Below are positions 34,436-44,899 of a stretch of 64,000 nt of DNA, in pieces. This stretch comes from Rubrivivax sp. Its GTDB lineage: Bacteria; Pseudomonadota; Gammaproteobacteria; Burkholderiales; Burkholderiaceae_C. The stretch is taken from assembly GCA_016789865.1 (NCBI GenBank), contig JAEUPC010000241.1:24394-88393 (forward strand), written 5' to 3'. The notes under the pieces were generated by a model, which saw only the letters and a list, made by a program, of their open reading frames with translations, was not told where the DNA came from and searched no databases. A program made the translations under genes and the position numbers. Position 1 is the first letter of the stretch, and the number at the start of each line of letters is the position of its first letter.

Positions 34436-35188
34436 TCACGGCGCCGTCATCGTCGCCGCGATGCGCTGGGCCAGGGCTGCGACGGCCTGCCGATGGGCCA
34501 GCGCCCAGGCCTCGGCGTCGGCACCGGTGGGGGCGGTCTCGAAGCGCACGGCGTGCACCGCAGGCGGCTGCGCGCCGCTCGCATCGGCCAGCGACCAGCG
34601 GGCCGCCGTCAACAGTGCCTTGCCGTCGCCACTTACCTCGAATGCCGTGATCTCCACGCGCAGTTGCCGTGTCGGCACCAGGCCCGGCGGGAACGGCGCC
34701 GTCCACAGCACGGCCCCCGGTGCGTGGCGCATGACGTCTTCGCGCAGCAGCCGCGGAACGGCATCACGCAGCGGCTCGATCCAGCGCGCCGCAGCCAGCG
34801 GCCGCACCCACGCGCCAGCCGCCCCTTGCGGCACGAAGACACTGTCGCGGTCCAGGTGGGCGGGCAGAGCGATCGGCTGCGCCAGCTGCCAGGTGTCGCG
34901 GCTCGCCGAGGCGCCCGCGGCCGGCCGGCCGGCGGCGGGCTCAGCCGCGGTGGCACCACGGGTCACGTCGGGCAGGCGCAGCCATGTCGTCGGCGCAACC
35001 GGCACGCCACCGCAGGCCGCCAGCGCGAACCCCAGCGCCGCCGCCAGCATCAACGCGGCGCTGCGGCGGCCCGAGGGACCCCCGCCCGCCGCGCGGCGAC
35101 CCGCCGACCGAGGCACGGCCATCCGCTTGCCCGGCCGAACCCCGGCCCTCGTCAGGTGCTTGAGCAACGTCGGCCCTCCTTGGCTCAT
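34436..35188 (-). CDS. ABC-type transport auxiliary lipoprotein (PqiC/Mla-associated)
   Basis: Protein of 250 residues, last gene of a four-gene lipid-transport operon. A basic N terminus and hydrophobic stretch lead to LAACGG near 60, a lipobox. The rest resembles PqiC-like outer-membrane lipoproteins that accompany MCE proteins (LVPTRQLRVEITAFEV, AAVLAQRIAATM-type end). ATG 35188 overlaps the stop of the MCE gene (ATGA). It would anchor the MCE ring to the outer membrane. Confidence 0.72.
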   Translation of the reverse strand: MSQGGPTLLKHLTRAGVRPGKRMAVPRSAGRRAAGGGPSGRRSAALMLAAALGFALAACGGVPVAPTTWLRLPDVTRGATAAEPAAGRPAAGASASRDTWQLAQPIALPAHLDRDSVFVPQGAAGAWVRPLAAARWIEPLRDAVPRLLREDVMRHAPGAVLWTAPFPPGLVPTRQLRVEITAFEVSGDGKALLTAARWSLADASGAQPPAVHAVRFETAPTGADAEAWALAHRQAVAALAQRIAATMTAP

Positions 35189-36351
35189 GGCGCGCCCGCC
35201 CGCCCGCGCACGAGTGCGTCCGGGTGGCGCTCGAGCAGTTCGGCCAGCTCGCGCAGCGAGCGTGCCGCGCGCGATACGTCGGCCAGTGCCCGCTCGGCGT
35301 TGAGGCGCAGTCTGGAGTCGTCGCCTGCCGCGCCCTGCAGCGCCTGTGCCGCCTGCGTCACCGCCTCGGCGCTGCGCTGCACCTGGGCCAGCGCGGCCAC
35401 ACCGGCCGCCGTCAGTGCGCCCACCTGCACTTGCGCCTGCGACGCCGCTTGCGCCACCTGCTGGGCTGCCTGGCGCGCGCTGCCGGCGATGTCGCTGGCG
35501 CCCTGGCCCACGGCCAACGCGGCACGTTGCCCCTCGCCGAACGCCCCTTGTGCCGAGCGCGACAGTGGCGCCACCTCGCGCTCGATGCGCTCGACCAGGC
35601 GTTGCAGCGAGAGCGCGGCCTGCGACGCGCTGGCGATCATGCGTGCAGGCTCCGGCCCGCCCAGCAGTTGCCGCAAAGACGCGGTGGTGGCCGCCAGGTC
35701 GCGGCCGATCTGCCCGAGGTCCAGCCCTTCCAGCTGAGCCTGCAGCGACTGCAGCTGCGACGGCGCGGTGGGGATCACCGGCAGCCCGTCAGTCCGGGCG
35801 GCGCCGGTAGTGGCCGTGCCGCTGCCTGTGCTGGCACCGCCCGATGCCCCGGCTGCGCCCGTTGGGGCACCCGCGCCCGCGCCCGCACCCGCACCCGCAG
35901 GCCGCGCACGCGCCGCGTCGATGTCCAGGTCCACATACAGCTGCCCGGTCAAGAGGCTTTGCGTGGCCAGGCGCGCGACCAACCCGCGCGCCACCAGCTC
36001 GGGCACCAGGGGCCCGCCCTGCACGGCCGGCGCTTCGGAGCCCACCAGGGTGCGCAGCAGCGCACGTTCGAACTCGGCCTGCACCGGAATCGTCACGCCC
36101 TGCGCTCCGCTCGCCGCCGACAGGCTGACCTCGGTGATCTGCCCCAGGCGCACGCCGCGGAACACCACCGGGGCACCGACCTGCAGGCCGTACACCGAGG
36201 TCGTGAAGCGCATCAGCGCGGCCTCGCGCGGCACGAACCAATGCCCAGCGGCCAGCACGATGGCCAGCGCCAGCAGCGCCAGCCCCGCCAGCCCGAACAG
36301 GCCCACGCGCCAGGCGGCGCCCTTGGTGCCCTCCTTGCCGGCGCGGATCAC
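35185..36351 (-). CDS. MlaD-family MCE protein
   Basis: Protein of 388 residues. One N-terminal membrane helix (VGLFGLAGLALLALAIVLAAG), then an MCE domain (MRFTTSVYGLQVGAPVVFRGVRLGQI, near 47-75) and LLTGQLYVDLDID. A Gly/Ala-rich linker and a long Ala-rich helical region follow (LQSLQAQLEGLDLGQIGRDL onward). The arrangement matches substrate-binding subunits of Mla-type phospholipid transporters. Longer than MlaD (about 180), closer to the MCE/PqiB-like chains with a coiled tail. Overlaps both neighbours by ATGA. Confidence 0.85.
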   Translation of the reverse strand: MIRAGKEGTKGAAWRVGLFGLAGLALLALAIVLAAGHWFVPREAALMRFTTSVYGLQVGAPVVFRGVRLGQITEVSLSAASGAQGVTIPVQAEFERALLRTLVGSEAPAVQGGPLVPELVARGLVARLATQSLLTGQLYVDLDIDAARARPAGAGAGAGAGAPTGAAGASGGASTGSGTATTGAARTDGLPVIPTAPSQLQSLQAQLEGLDLGQIGRDLAATTASLRQLLGGPEPARMIASASQAALSLQRLVERIEREVAPLSRSAQGAFGEGQRAALAVGQGASDIAGSARQAAQQVAQAASQAQVQVGALTAAGVAALAQVQRSAEAVTQAAQALQGAAGDDSRLRLNAERALADVSRAARSLRELAELLERHPDALVRGRAGAP

Positions 36352-37193
36352 ACCACCACCCCGCGTTGCAGGAAGGCGCGCACCTCGGCCGGGCCGTGGG
36401 CCAGCAGCTCGCGCGGGGGGCCAAGCGCAGTCATCGTGTGGGCATGCGGGTCGAGGTACAGGGCGCGGTCGGCAACGGCGAAGATGCTGGCGTTCTCATG
36501 CGTCACCAGCACCACCGCCGTGCCCAGATGGTGCCTCAGATTGAGCACCAGCTCGTCCAGCCGGGCCGCGTTCAGCGGGTCGAGGCCCGAACCCGGTTCG
36601 TCCAGGAACAGCAGCTCGGGGTCCAGCGCCAGGGCGCGCGCCAGCGCCGCGCGCTTGCGCATGCCGCCCGAAAGTTGCGCGGGCATCAGGTCGAAGCCGC
36701 CGTCCAGCCCCACCAGCGCGAGCTTGAAGCGCGCGCGCCGCCGCCGCTCGGCTGCCCCCAGGCGCGTGAACAGGCGCATCGGGAACATCACGTTCTCGCC
36801 CAGCGACATCGAACTCCACAGCGCCCCGGCCTGGAACATCACGCCGAAGCGGCGCCGCAGCGCGGCCAGTTCGTCGGCGTTGCCTTGGTGCAGGTCGTGC
36901 CCGGCCAGCAGCACCTGCCCGGCCACCGGGCGCTCCAGCCCCACCAGGTGGCGCAGCAGCGTGCTCTTGCCGCAGCCGCTGGGGCCCATCATCACCAGCA
37001 CCTCGCCGGCGCGGATGTCGAACTCCAGCCCCGACTGCACCACCGCGTTGCCGGCCGCCACCGCCAGGCCACGCACCTGCATCAGCACGGGCGGCGCCGC
37101 AGCCGCCGGCAGTGCGGCGGCCCCGCCCGCCGGCAGGGCACCGCCTTGCGCGGGCACGGCCGCACGGTCGGCGGCTTGGGGCAACGGCGTCAT
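36348..37193 (-). CDS. ABC transporter ATPase, MlaF-like
   Basis: ATPase of 281 residues with a 35-residue Ala/Pro-rich N-terminal extension. Walker A GPSGCGKST near 71, Q-loop FQAGALWSSMSLGENV, signature LSGGMRKR (the Mla/MCE-type GGM(R/K)KR), Walker B LLFLDEPGSGLDP and the switch His in TALVVLVTHE-type sequence. Same operon: starts 13 bases after the permease stop. Confidence 0.88.
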   Translation of the reverse strand: MTPLPQAADRAAVPAQGGALPAGGAAALPAAAAPPVLMQVRGLAVAAGNAVVQSGLEFDIRAGEVLVMMGPSGCGKSTLLRHLVGLERPVAGQVLLAGHDLHQGNADELAALRRRFGVMFQAGALWSSMSLGENVMFPMRLFTRLGAAERRRRARFKLALVGLDGGFDLMPAQLSGGMRKRAALARALALDPELLFLDEPGSGLDPLNAARLDELVLNLRHHLGTAVVLVTHENASIFAVADRALYLDPHAHTMTALGPPRELLAHGPAEVRAFLQRGVVV

Positions 37194-37206
37194 GAGGGCC
37201 GCAGGT

Positions 37207-38406
37207 TCAGTAGCCCAGCGAAGTGAAGACCACCGTCGTCACGCACGCTGCGATGACGATCCACACCAGCCCCTTCACCACTGCGGCCGTGGTGGCCGCG
37301 CCCACCGCCTGCGCGCTGCGCCCGGCGTGCAGGCCTTCGCGGCAGCCGGCCAGCGCCACCAGCGCGGCGTAGAGCATGGCCTTGAACAGGCCGATGGCCA
37401 GGTGCGTGAAGTCGACCGCACGCACGGCCTGGTGCAGGTACTCGAAGCTCGTGACGCCGTAGACCCCCACCGCCGCCGGCCAGCCGGCCACGATGCCGGC
37501 CAGCACGCCGCTGGCGTACAGCGCCGGCGCCATCAGCAGCAGCGCCAGCAGGCGCGGCAGCACCAGGTGCCCGATCGGGTCCACGCCCAGCACACGCAGG
37601 GCGTCGATCTCCTCGCCGGCCTTCATCGTGGCCAGCTGGGCGGCAAAGGCCGAGCCGATGCGCCCGGCCAGGATGACCCCGGCCATCAACCCGGCCAGCT
37701 CGCGCAGCATGCCCACGGCCACGATGTCGGCCAGGTAGCTCTGCGCGCCCATGCGTTCCAGCTGCGCGCCGCCCATGTAGGCCAGCATCAGCCCGACCAG
37801 TGCGCAGGTCATCGCGACGATCGGCAGCGAGCGCGGCCCCGTCTGGTCGAGCTGGTGCAGCACTTCGGCACCCCGCACCGCGGCGCGCCCACCCAGCCAG
37901 CGGCCCAGCGCCAGCAGCACCTCGCCGAAGAACGCCACCGTGACCACCGGCTCGCTGGCACGCGGCAGCGCGATCAGGCGCCGCGGCAGCGCCGGCCTGG
38001 GCAGCGGCGGTGCCGTGGCCAGCGCGGCGCCTTCTTCTTCCAGCACGGCGCGTTGCGGTGAAGCCAGCGCCAGCACGTCACGCAGGCCGGCCGGCACGTC
38101 GGCCAGCACCAGTTCCACGCCGCGCGCGGCCAGGTCGTGCTGCAGGTCCCACAGGCGCGCGGCCAGTGCGATGTCCCAACTGGTCAGCGCCTGGGCGTGC
38201 ACATGCACCGCGATGCCCCGGGGCAGGTCGGTGGGCGGCACCGGCCACGCGTGGGCATGGCCACGCCAGTCGCCCTCGATGAGCAGCGCGGCGCCCTGCT
38301 CGCTGCGTTGCCAGCGGCACTGCGGCGGCAGTGCGCGCGCCGGCCCCGAAACCACGCCGGCGGCACGGGCTTCTTGCCACGAGCCGGCTGCAGCGGGGCT
38401 GTCCAT
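37207..38406 (-). CDS. MlaE-family permease with N-terminal STAS-like domain
   Basis: Permease of 399 residues. The first about 130 residues resemble a STAS domain (LLIEGDWRGHAHAW, LTSWDIALAARLWDLQHDLAARGVEL). The C-terminal MlaE domain has about five helices and the motifs LVGLMLAYMGGAQLERMGA, REL(A/G)GLMAGVILAGRIGSAFAAQLATMK and EIDALRVLGVDPI. This fused form is common in proteobacteria with MCE transporters. ATG 38406 is chosen as the start of the STAS-like part. First gene of the operon; divergent from the flavoprotein gene. Confidence 0.86.
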   Translation of the reverse strand: MDSPAAAGSWQEARAAGVVSGPARALPPQCRWQRSEQGAALLIEGDWRGHAHAWPVPPTDLPRGIAVHVHAQALTSWDIALAARLWDLQHDLAARGVELVLADVPAGLRDVLALASPQRAVLEEEGAALATAPPLPRPALPRRLIALPRASEPVVTVAFFGEVLLALGRWLGGRAAVRGAEVLHQLDQTGPRSLPIVAMTCALVGLMLAYMGGAQLERMGAQSYLADIVAVGMLRELAGLMAGVILAGRIGSAFAAQLATMKAGEEIDALRVLGVDPIGHLVLPRLLALLLMAPALYASGVLAGIVAGWPAAVGVYGVTSFEYLHQAVRAVDFTHLAIGLFKAMLYAALVALAGCREGLHAGRSAQAVGAATTAAVVKGLVWIVIAACVTTVVFTSLGY

Positions 38407-38563
38407 GCGGCAATGATGGCCCCACTCGGACCGGATCGCTCCCTGATCGTGGCTCGGCATGGCCGGGCCGCCGAAAACCCGCCGCAGCCGACCCCGGCCC
38501 GAAGCGCCGGCGTGTAATGGCCTTCGGCGCGGCCCGACAGTCAGGGCTACAGCAGGAGCCCCA

Positions 38564-40015
38564 ATGGGAACCCTCGAAGTTGATGTCGCCATCATCGGCG
38601 CCGGCACGGCCGGCATGACCGCCTACCGCAGTGCCCGCGCACACACCGAACGGCTGGTCGTCATCGAGGACGGCCCCTACGGCACCACCTGCGCGCGCGT
38701 GGGTTGCATGCCCAGCAAGCTGCTCGTCGCCGCGGCCGAGGCGGCGCATGCGGTGGCCGGCGCCGGCCGCTTCGGCCTGCGCGTGCCGCCGGCGGTGGTG
38801 GACGGCCGCGCGGTGATGCAGCGCGTGCGCAGCGAACGCGACCGCTTCGTCGGCTTCGTCACCGAGGCAGTGGACCGCTGGCCCGAGGCCCACCGCCTGC
38901 GCGGCCGCGCGCGGTTTGTCGATGCGCACACCTTGCTCGTCAGCACGCCGGGTGGCGAGACGCGCGTGCGCGCCGGCCGCGTCGTCATCGCCACCGGCTC
39001 GCGCCCGGTGGTGCCGGCGGCCTGGCGCGCCGCGGCCGGCCCGCGAGTCATCGTCAACGACGACGTGTTCGAGTGGGAAGTGCTGCCGGCGTCGGTGGCC
39101 GTCGTCGGCACCGGCGTCATCGGGCTGGAACTCGCGCAGGCGCTGCACCGCCTGGGCGTGCGCGTGCGACTGTACGGGCGCGGCGGGCGCATCGGGCCGC
39201 TCACCGACCCGGCGCTGCAGCACCTGGCGCGGCAGGTCTTCGCGCACGAGCTGCCGTTGACGCTGGCCTCGCGCCACCTGGAGGTGCGCGGCCACGCCGA
39301 CGGCGTTGCCGTGCACAGCGTGGACGATGATGGTGTCGCACACGAAGAGAGCTTCGAGTGGCTGCTGGCCGCCACCGGCCGGCGCCACAACACCGACGAC
39401 CTCGGCCTGGAGCACGCTGGGGTGGCCTGCGACAAGAGCGGCGTGCCGCTGTACGACCGCCGCACCGCGCAGGTGGGCGCGAGCCCGATCTTCATCGCCG
39501 GTGATGCCGCCGACGACCGCCCGCTGCTGCACGAGGCCGCCGACGAAGGCCGCATCGCCGGCGACAACGCCGGGCGCTGGCCCGATGTGCGCGTGCGGCC
39601 GCGCCGCGCGCCGCTGGCCGTGGTGTTCAGCGACCCGCAGATCATGATCGCCGGCGCCAGCCATGCCGAGCTCGCCGCCGCCGGGACACCGTTCGCCACC
39701 GGCACCGTGTCGTTCGAGGATCAGGGACGCAGCCGCGTGATGGGCAAGAACATCGGTGCGCTGCGCGTCTACGGTGCGCACGGCAGCGGCCGCTTCCTCG
39801 GCGCCGAGATGGTGGGCCCGGCCGCCGAGCACCTGGGCCATCTGCTGGCCTGGAGCGTGCAGCGTGGCGACACGGTGCAGCAGATGCTGGACAGCCCCTT
39901 CTACCACCCGGTCGTCGAAGAAGGGCTGCGCACCGCGCTCAGGCACCTGGCGCGCGAACTGCGCATGGGGCCGGTGCCGGTGGAACGCTGCCTGGATTGC
40001 GGGCCAGGGGCCTAG
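38564..40015 (+). CDS. Dihydrolipoyl dehydrogenase-like flavoprotein disulfide reductase
   Basis: FAD/NAD disulfide reductase of 483 residues. FAD motif AIIGAGTAGMTA, redox-active disulfide CARVGC (Cys43, Cys48) followed by MPSK, NAD motif VVGTGVIGLELA, second FAD motif IFIAGDAADD, and the C-terminal His-Glu pair in HPVVEE. No lipoyl domain and no 2-oxo acid dehydrogenase genes nearby, so the partner may be another disulfide or a different acceptor. AGGAG lies 5 bases before ATG 38564. It stands alone between the Mla operon and lpxC. Confidence 0.85.
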   Translation: MGTLEVDVAIIGAGTAGMTAYRSARAHTERLVVIEDGPYGTTCARVGCMPSKLLVAAAEAAHAVAGAGRFGLRVPPAVVDGRAVMQRVRSERDRFVGFVTEAVDRWPEAHRLRGRARFVDAHTLLVSTPGGETRVRAGRVVIATGSRPVVPAAWRAAAGPRVIVNDDVFEWEVLPASVAVVGTGVIGLELAQALHRLGVRVRLYGRGGRIGPLTDPALQHLARQVFAHELPLTLASRHLEVRGHADGVAVHSVDDDGVAHEESFEWLLAATGRRHNTDDLGLEHAGVACDKSGVPLYDRRTAQVGASPIFIAGDAADDRPLLHEAADEGRIAGDNAGRWPDVRVRPRRAPLAVVFSDPQIMIAGASHAELAAAGTPFATGTVSFEDQGRSRVMGKNIGALRVYGAHGSGRFLGAEMVGPAAEHLGHLLAWSVQRGDTVQQMLDSPFYHPVVEEGLRTALRHLARELRMGPVPVERCLDCGPGA

Positions 40016-40202
40016 CCGGGGGCCTGAGAGGCAGGAGTCGGGGTTCGGGCCGCGGCGGGAGCCGGCGGCCGCGGGCCGCGGCCGATCGGCTGGCGTCACG
40101 CCGGGGGCCGGTGCACCCGGGGGGTCGGCCGGCGCCAAGCCCGCGGCCGGCCGCCGCAAGGCACCGCAGCACCGCGCCGGCCGCCCTGGGTAGCCCTGCC
40201 AA

Positions 40203-40230
40203 TTGGCAGCCGTCGGCGATCCGGGACAAT
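40203..40230 (+). promoter_or_regulatory. Candidate sigma-70 promoter of lpxC
   Basis: TTGGCA, a 16-base spacer and GACAAT. The -10 ends only 7 bases before the lpxC ATG, so transcription would begin at or next to the start codon and the mRNA would be leaderless or nearly so. No ribosome-binding site is seen before the ATG, which fits. Confidence 0.45.
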
Positions 40231-40237
40231 CGCGCCC

Positions 40238-41173
40238 ATGCTGCCCCAGCGCACCATCAAGAGCCTCACGCGCGCAGTCGGCGTGGGCGTGCACAGCGGC
40301 CAGAAGGTGGAGCTGACGCTGCGGCCCGCCGCGGCCGACACGGGCATCGTCTTTCGTCGCACCGACCTGCCGGTGCCGGTGGACATCCCGGTCAACGCCT
40401 ACACGGTGTGCGACACGCGCATGGCCACCACCATCAGCCCGGGCGGCGACCCCGGCGCGCCGAAGGTGCAGACCATCGAGCACCTGCTGTCGGCGTGTGC
40501 CGGCCTCGGGCTGGACAATCTGGCCATCGACATCACCGGCGAGGAGGTGCCCATCCTCGACGGCAGCGCGGCGAGCTTCGTGTTCCTGCTGCAAAGCGCG
40601 GGCGTCGCGCTGCAGGCCGCGCCCAAGCGGTTCCTCAGGGTGCTCAAGCCGGTCGAGGTGCGCGAAGGCGTTGGGCCTTCGCTGAAGTGGGCGCGGCTGG
40701 AACCGTTCCACGGCTACCGGCTCACCTTCGAGATCGAGTTCCATCACCCCGCGCTGGACGCCACCGGCCAGCGCGTGAGCTTCGACTTCGGCTCCGGCCG
40801 CTACAAGCGCGACATCGCGCGTGCGCGCACCTTCGGCTTCACGAAAGACGTGGAGATGATGCGCGCGCGCGGCCTGGCGCTGGGCGGCAGCATGGACAAC
40901 GCCATCGTCGTGGACGACTACCGCGTGCTCAATGCCGGCGGGCTGCGCTACGACGACGAGTTCGTCAAGCACAAGATCCTCGACGCCATCGGCGACATGC
41001 AGGTCGCGGGCAAGCCGCTGTTGGCCAGCTACACCGCGTTCAAGGGCGGCCACGCGCTGAACAACAAGCTGCTGCGCCAGCTGCTGGCCGACGTTGAGGC
41101 TTACGAAGTGACGAGCTTCGAACGCGAGACCGAAGCGCCCAGCGGCTTCGCCGATCTGGCGCCGGCGTGGTAG
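40238..41173 (+). CDS. lpxC: UDP-3-O-acyl-N-acetylglucosamine deacetylase LpxC
   Basis: Committed step of lipid A synthesis: zinc deacetylase of 311 residues, cytoplasmic. Zinc ligands are His82 (TIEHLLSA), and His and Asp in HKILDAIGD near 240; the catalytic His lies in FKGGHALNN near 266. Also SGVGVHSG-like VGVGVHSGQ and LDNLAIDI. Full length for the family. The usual upstream ftsZ is absent; a lone flavoprotein gene precedes it instead. Confidence 0.96.
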   Translation: MLPQRTIKSLTRAVGVGVHSGQKVELTLRPAAADTGIVFRRTDLPVPVDIPVNAYTVCDTRMATTISPGGDPGAPKVQTIEHLLSACAGLGLDNLAIDITGEEVPILDGSAASFVFLLQSAGVALQAAPKRFLRVLKPVEVREGVGPSLKWARLEPFHGYRLTFEIEFHHPALDATGQRVSFDFGSGRYKRDIARARTFGFTKDVEMMRARGLALGGSMDNAIVVDDYRVLNAGGLRYDDEFVKHKILDAIGDMQVAGKPLLASYTAFKGGHALNNKLLRQLLADVEAYEVTSFERETEAPSGFADLAPAW

Positions 41174-41201
41174 CCCGGGCGGCCTTGATCACCGCGCCGC
41201 G

Positions 41202-41387
41202 ATGACCGCCTTCCGCCTCGTCTTCGGGCTGCTGCTGGCGGCCTCGCTGCTGTGCTTCGCGATGTACATCGGCACCAGCCAGGCGATGTGGCGCAGGCGC
41301 GGCATCGTGGTGCTGAAGTGGACGCTGATCGCCGCGCTTGCGTTCTTCGCCGTGCTCATCCTCGAGAGGGTGGCCCGGGTGTTGTGA
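41202..41387 (+). CDS. Small two-helix membrane protein
   Basis: Unrecognised protein of 61 residues with two hydrophobic helices (LVFGLLLAASLLCFAMYIG and LKWTLIAALAFFAVLIL) joined by a short loop WRRRG. It begins 28 bases after lpxC. Codon use is like its neighbours. Function unknown. Confidence 0.55.
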   Translation: MTAFRLVFGLLLAASLLCFAMYIGTSQAMWRRRGIVVLKWTLIAALAFFAVLILERVARVL

Positions 41388-41505
41388 TCGCCGCGGGGCC
41401 GGCGGCTGTCTTCGGCATCGAGCCTGCGCAAAGGCGACGCGCCACGGCGACCGCAAGCGCGCCCCTCACGGCACCGGCCGCGGCCGGCCCGGCGCGCCCA
41501 CCTGC

Positions 41506-42690
<1,185 letters not shown>

Positions 42691-42857
42691 GGGGTTCGAT
42701 CGGTACGCGAAGGTGGAAGTGATGCGGGGCGGTTCGAGCCGCTGCCGGCATGGCGCGCGGGGGCCGGCTGTCGCACGGCCGGCGTGCCCGTCGCGATGGC
42801 CGCGACGACGTAGGCAGCGGCCCTCGGCGCCCCGAAGCCCCACAGGCACAATGGGCC

Positions 42858-43619
42858 GTGCCGATCGCCAAGCGCAACGACATCGAAGCGGCCCTCGCAG
42901 GCCTCATGAAGCCGGAGGCGTTCCGGGATTATGGGCCGAACGGCCTGCAGGTCGAGGGCCGCACCGAGGTGCGCCGGCTGGTCTCCGGCGTGACAGCCAG
43001 CCTCGCGTTCATCGACGCGGCCATCGCCGCCGACGCCGACGCACTGCTGGTGCACCACGGCCTGTTCTGGCGCGGGCACGACGGGCGCCTCACCGGCTGG
43101 CTGCGCGAGCGCGTGGCGCGGCTGCTGGCGCACGACATCAACCTCTTCGCGTACCACCTGCCGCTGGACGCCGAGCCGACCTTTGGCAACAACGCCCAGT
43201 TCGGCCTGCGCCTGAAAGTGCAGGCCGATGAACGCTTCGGCGAGCAGGACCTCGGCTTCATCGGCGCGGCCGGGCCCTGGCGCGGGCAGGGCGCCGACGC
43301 CCTGGCCGAAGCCGCCGCTGCCGCGCTGGGCCGCGCGCCGCTGCTCGTGGCCGGCGACGGCCGGCGGCTGGAGCGCGTGGCCTGGTGCACCGGCGGTGCG
43401 CAGGGCTACTTCGAAGCGGCCATCGCCGCCGGCGCCGATGTCTTCCTGACAGGCGAGATCAGCGAGCCGCAGGCCCATCTGGCGCGCGAGACGGGCGTGG
43501 CCTTCATCGCCTGCGGGCACCACGCCACCGAGCGCTTCGGGGCGCCGGCGGTGGCCGCGCACATCGCTGCGAGCCTGGGCATCGAACATCGGTTCATCGA
43601 GATCGACAACCCGGCATGA
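42858..43619 (+). CDS. Nif3-like dinuclear metal centre hexameric protein
   Basis: YbgI/Nif3 family, 253 residues, forming ring-shaped hexamers with two metals per subunit. Metal-binding HHGLFW near 67, HLPLDA near 102 and the C-terminal FIACGHHATERFG near 220. GTP cyclohydrolase-like role is proposed for some members, but the function is not settled. GTG 42858 starts the conserved first helix (IAKRNDIEAAL). Its stop codon falls inside the first unit of the repeat that follows. Confidence 0.92.
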   Translation: MPIAKRNDIEAALAGLMKPEAFRDYGPNGLQVEGRTEVRRLVSGVTASLAFIDAAIAADADALLVHHGLFWRGHDGRLTGWLRERVARLLAHDINLFAYHLPLDAEPTFGNNAQFGLRLKVQADERFGEQDLGFIGAAGPWRGQGADALAEAAAAALGRAPLLVAGDGRRLERVAWCTGGAQGYFEAAIAAGADVFLTGEISEPQAHLARETGVAFIACGHHATERFGAPAVAAHIAASLGIEHRFIEIDNPA

Positions 43620-43740
43620 GCACGGCGGGCCGATCCCAAGTGCTCACTCCGCAGCGCGCAGCGCGCAGGGCAGTCCAAATGAGCACGCCGGGCCGCTCCC
43701 AAGTGCTCATCCCGCAGCGCGCAGCGCGCAGGGTAGCCAG
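43616..43740. repeat. Two tandem 62-63 bp hairpin repeats
   Basis: Unit 1 (43616-43678) and unit 2 (43679-43740) are about 88% identical. Each has a perfect TGAGCAC/GTGCTCA inverted repeat around a 16-base loop (43617-43623 with 43640-43646; 43680-43686 with 43703-43709), then a GCAGCGCGCAGCGCGCAGGG tail. Unit 1 contains the nif3-like stop; unit 2 ends directly at the pdxA ATG. It looks like a mobile or dispersed intergenic repeat. Confidence 0.8.
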
Positions 43741-44841
43741 ATGAACGCCCCCGCCCGCCGGGAAGGCCCATCGGCGGCCGGCGCGCCGCGGCCGTTGATC
43801 GTGACGATGGGCGATGCCGTCGGCATCGGCCCCGAGATCATCGTGCGCGCCTTCGAGCGCGGCGAGCTTGGCGACGCGGTGGTGGCTGGCGATCCGGCGG
43901 TGCTGCGCCGTGCCGGCGCGGCGATGACGGCGCTGATCGACCGGCCGGCGGACCTGCCGGCCGTGCCGCCGGGCTGCCTGCCCGTGTTGGCCGTGCCGGG
44001 GCTCGACCCGGCACTGGCCGCGCTGCCGTGGGGCCGGGTCGATGCGCGCGCGGGTGCCGCGGCGGCGCGCTGCATCGAGTGCGCCGTGCAATGGGTCGTG
44101 CAGGGGGAAGGTGCCGCCATCGTGACCGCGCCGATCCACAAGGAGGCGCTCGCCGCAGCCGGCGTGCCCTACCCTGGCCACACCGAGATGCTGCAGGCGC
44201 TGGCCGGCGCTGGCGCGGCGGCGAGTTCTAGGCCTGCCCAGGGCCGGCCCGGCCCGACCACCGGCGCGGCGCCGGCCGGGCCACCGGTGCGCATGATGCT
44301 GGCCAACGACGAGTTGCGCGTCGTGCTGGTGACGATCCATGTCTCGCTGCGGCGCGCGCTTCAACTGCTGGACTTCGACGCGGTGCTCGGCACGCTGGTC
44401 ATCACGCACGACGCCGCTCGCGCCTTCGGCCTGGCCGCGCCGCGCATCGCGGTGGCCGGGCTGAACCCGCATGCCGGCGAGGGCGGGCTGTTCGGCGACG
44501 AGGAGCAGCGCTTCATCGGCCCCGCAGTGCAGGCCGCGCGCCAGCGCGGCATCGACGCGAGCGGCCCGTACGCACCCGACACGGTGTTCATGCGCGCGCG
44601 CCGCGGCGAGTTCGACTATGTGGTGGCGATGACGCACGACCACGGTCTGATCCCCGTGAAGTACCTCGGCGTCGAGCAGGGCGTGAACGTCACGCTCGGG
44701 CTGCCGTTCGTGCGCACGAGCCCCGACCACGGCACCGCGTTCGACATCGCCGGCCGCGGCATGGCCGACGCCTCCAGCCTGCTGGCGGCGCTGCGCTGGG
44801 CGCGCCGGCGGGTGAACAGCGGGGTCCGGCCGGCCGGTTGA
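43741..44841 (+). CDS. pdxA: 4-hydroxythreonine-4-phosphate dehydrogenase PdxA
   Basis: Vitamin B6 synthesis enzyme of 366 residues. It oxidises 4-phospho-hydroxythreonine with NAD in the cytoplasm. Motifs: TMGDAVGIGPEII, TAPIHKEAL, metal-binding PGHTEM near 145, NPHAGEGGLFGDEE and THDHGLIPVKYLG. A Pro/Ser/Gly-rich loop of about 20 residues sits after PGHTEMLQAL, longer than in E. coli PdxA. ATG 43741 follows the hairpin repeat directly, and no clear ribosome site is seen there. Confidence 0.92.
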   Translation: MNAPARREGPSAAGAPRPLIVTMGDAVGIGPEIIVRAFERGELGDAVVAGDPAVLRRAGAAMTALIDRPADLPAVPPGCLPVLAVPGLDPALAALPWGRVDARAGAAAARCIECAVQWVVQGEGAAIVTAPIHKEALAAAGVPYPGHTEMLQALAGAGAAASSRPAQGRPGPTTGAAPAGPPVRMMLANDELRVVLVTIHVSLRRALQLLDFDAVLGTLVITHDAARAFGLAAPRIAVAGLNPHAGEGGLFGDEEQRFIGPAVQAARQRGIDASGPYAPDTVFMRARRGEFDYVVAMTHDHGLIPVKYLGVEQGVNVTLGLPFVRTSPDHGTAFDIAGRGMADASSLLAALRWARRRVNSGVRPAG

Positions 44842-44879
44842 AGCGCACGGCGCCGGGCAAGGCGCACGGCCGCGCCCCC

Positions 44880-44899
44880 GGCGGCCGCTTCAGGCCGCC
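44880..44899. terminator. Possible hairpin at the pdxA/DUF1631 convergent ends
   Basis: GGCGGCC-GCTTCA-GGCCGCC forms a 7-bp stem overlapping the DUF1631 stop codon. No T-run follows on either strand, so its role as a terminator is doubtful. Confidence 0.3.

Noticed and set aside
38078-41053. 991-codon minus-strand frame over the flavoprotein and lpxC
   Set aside because: Spans several real genes on the other strand; no recognisable domains.
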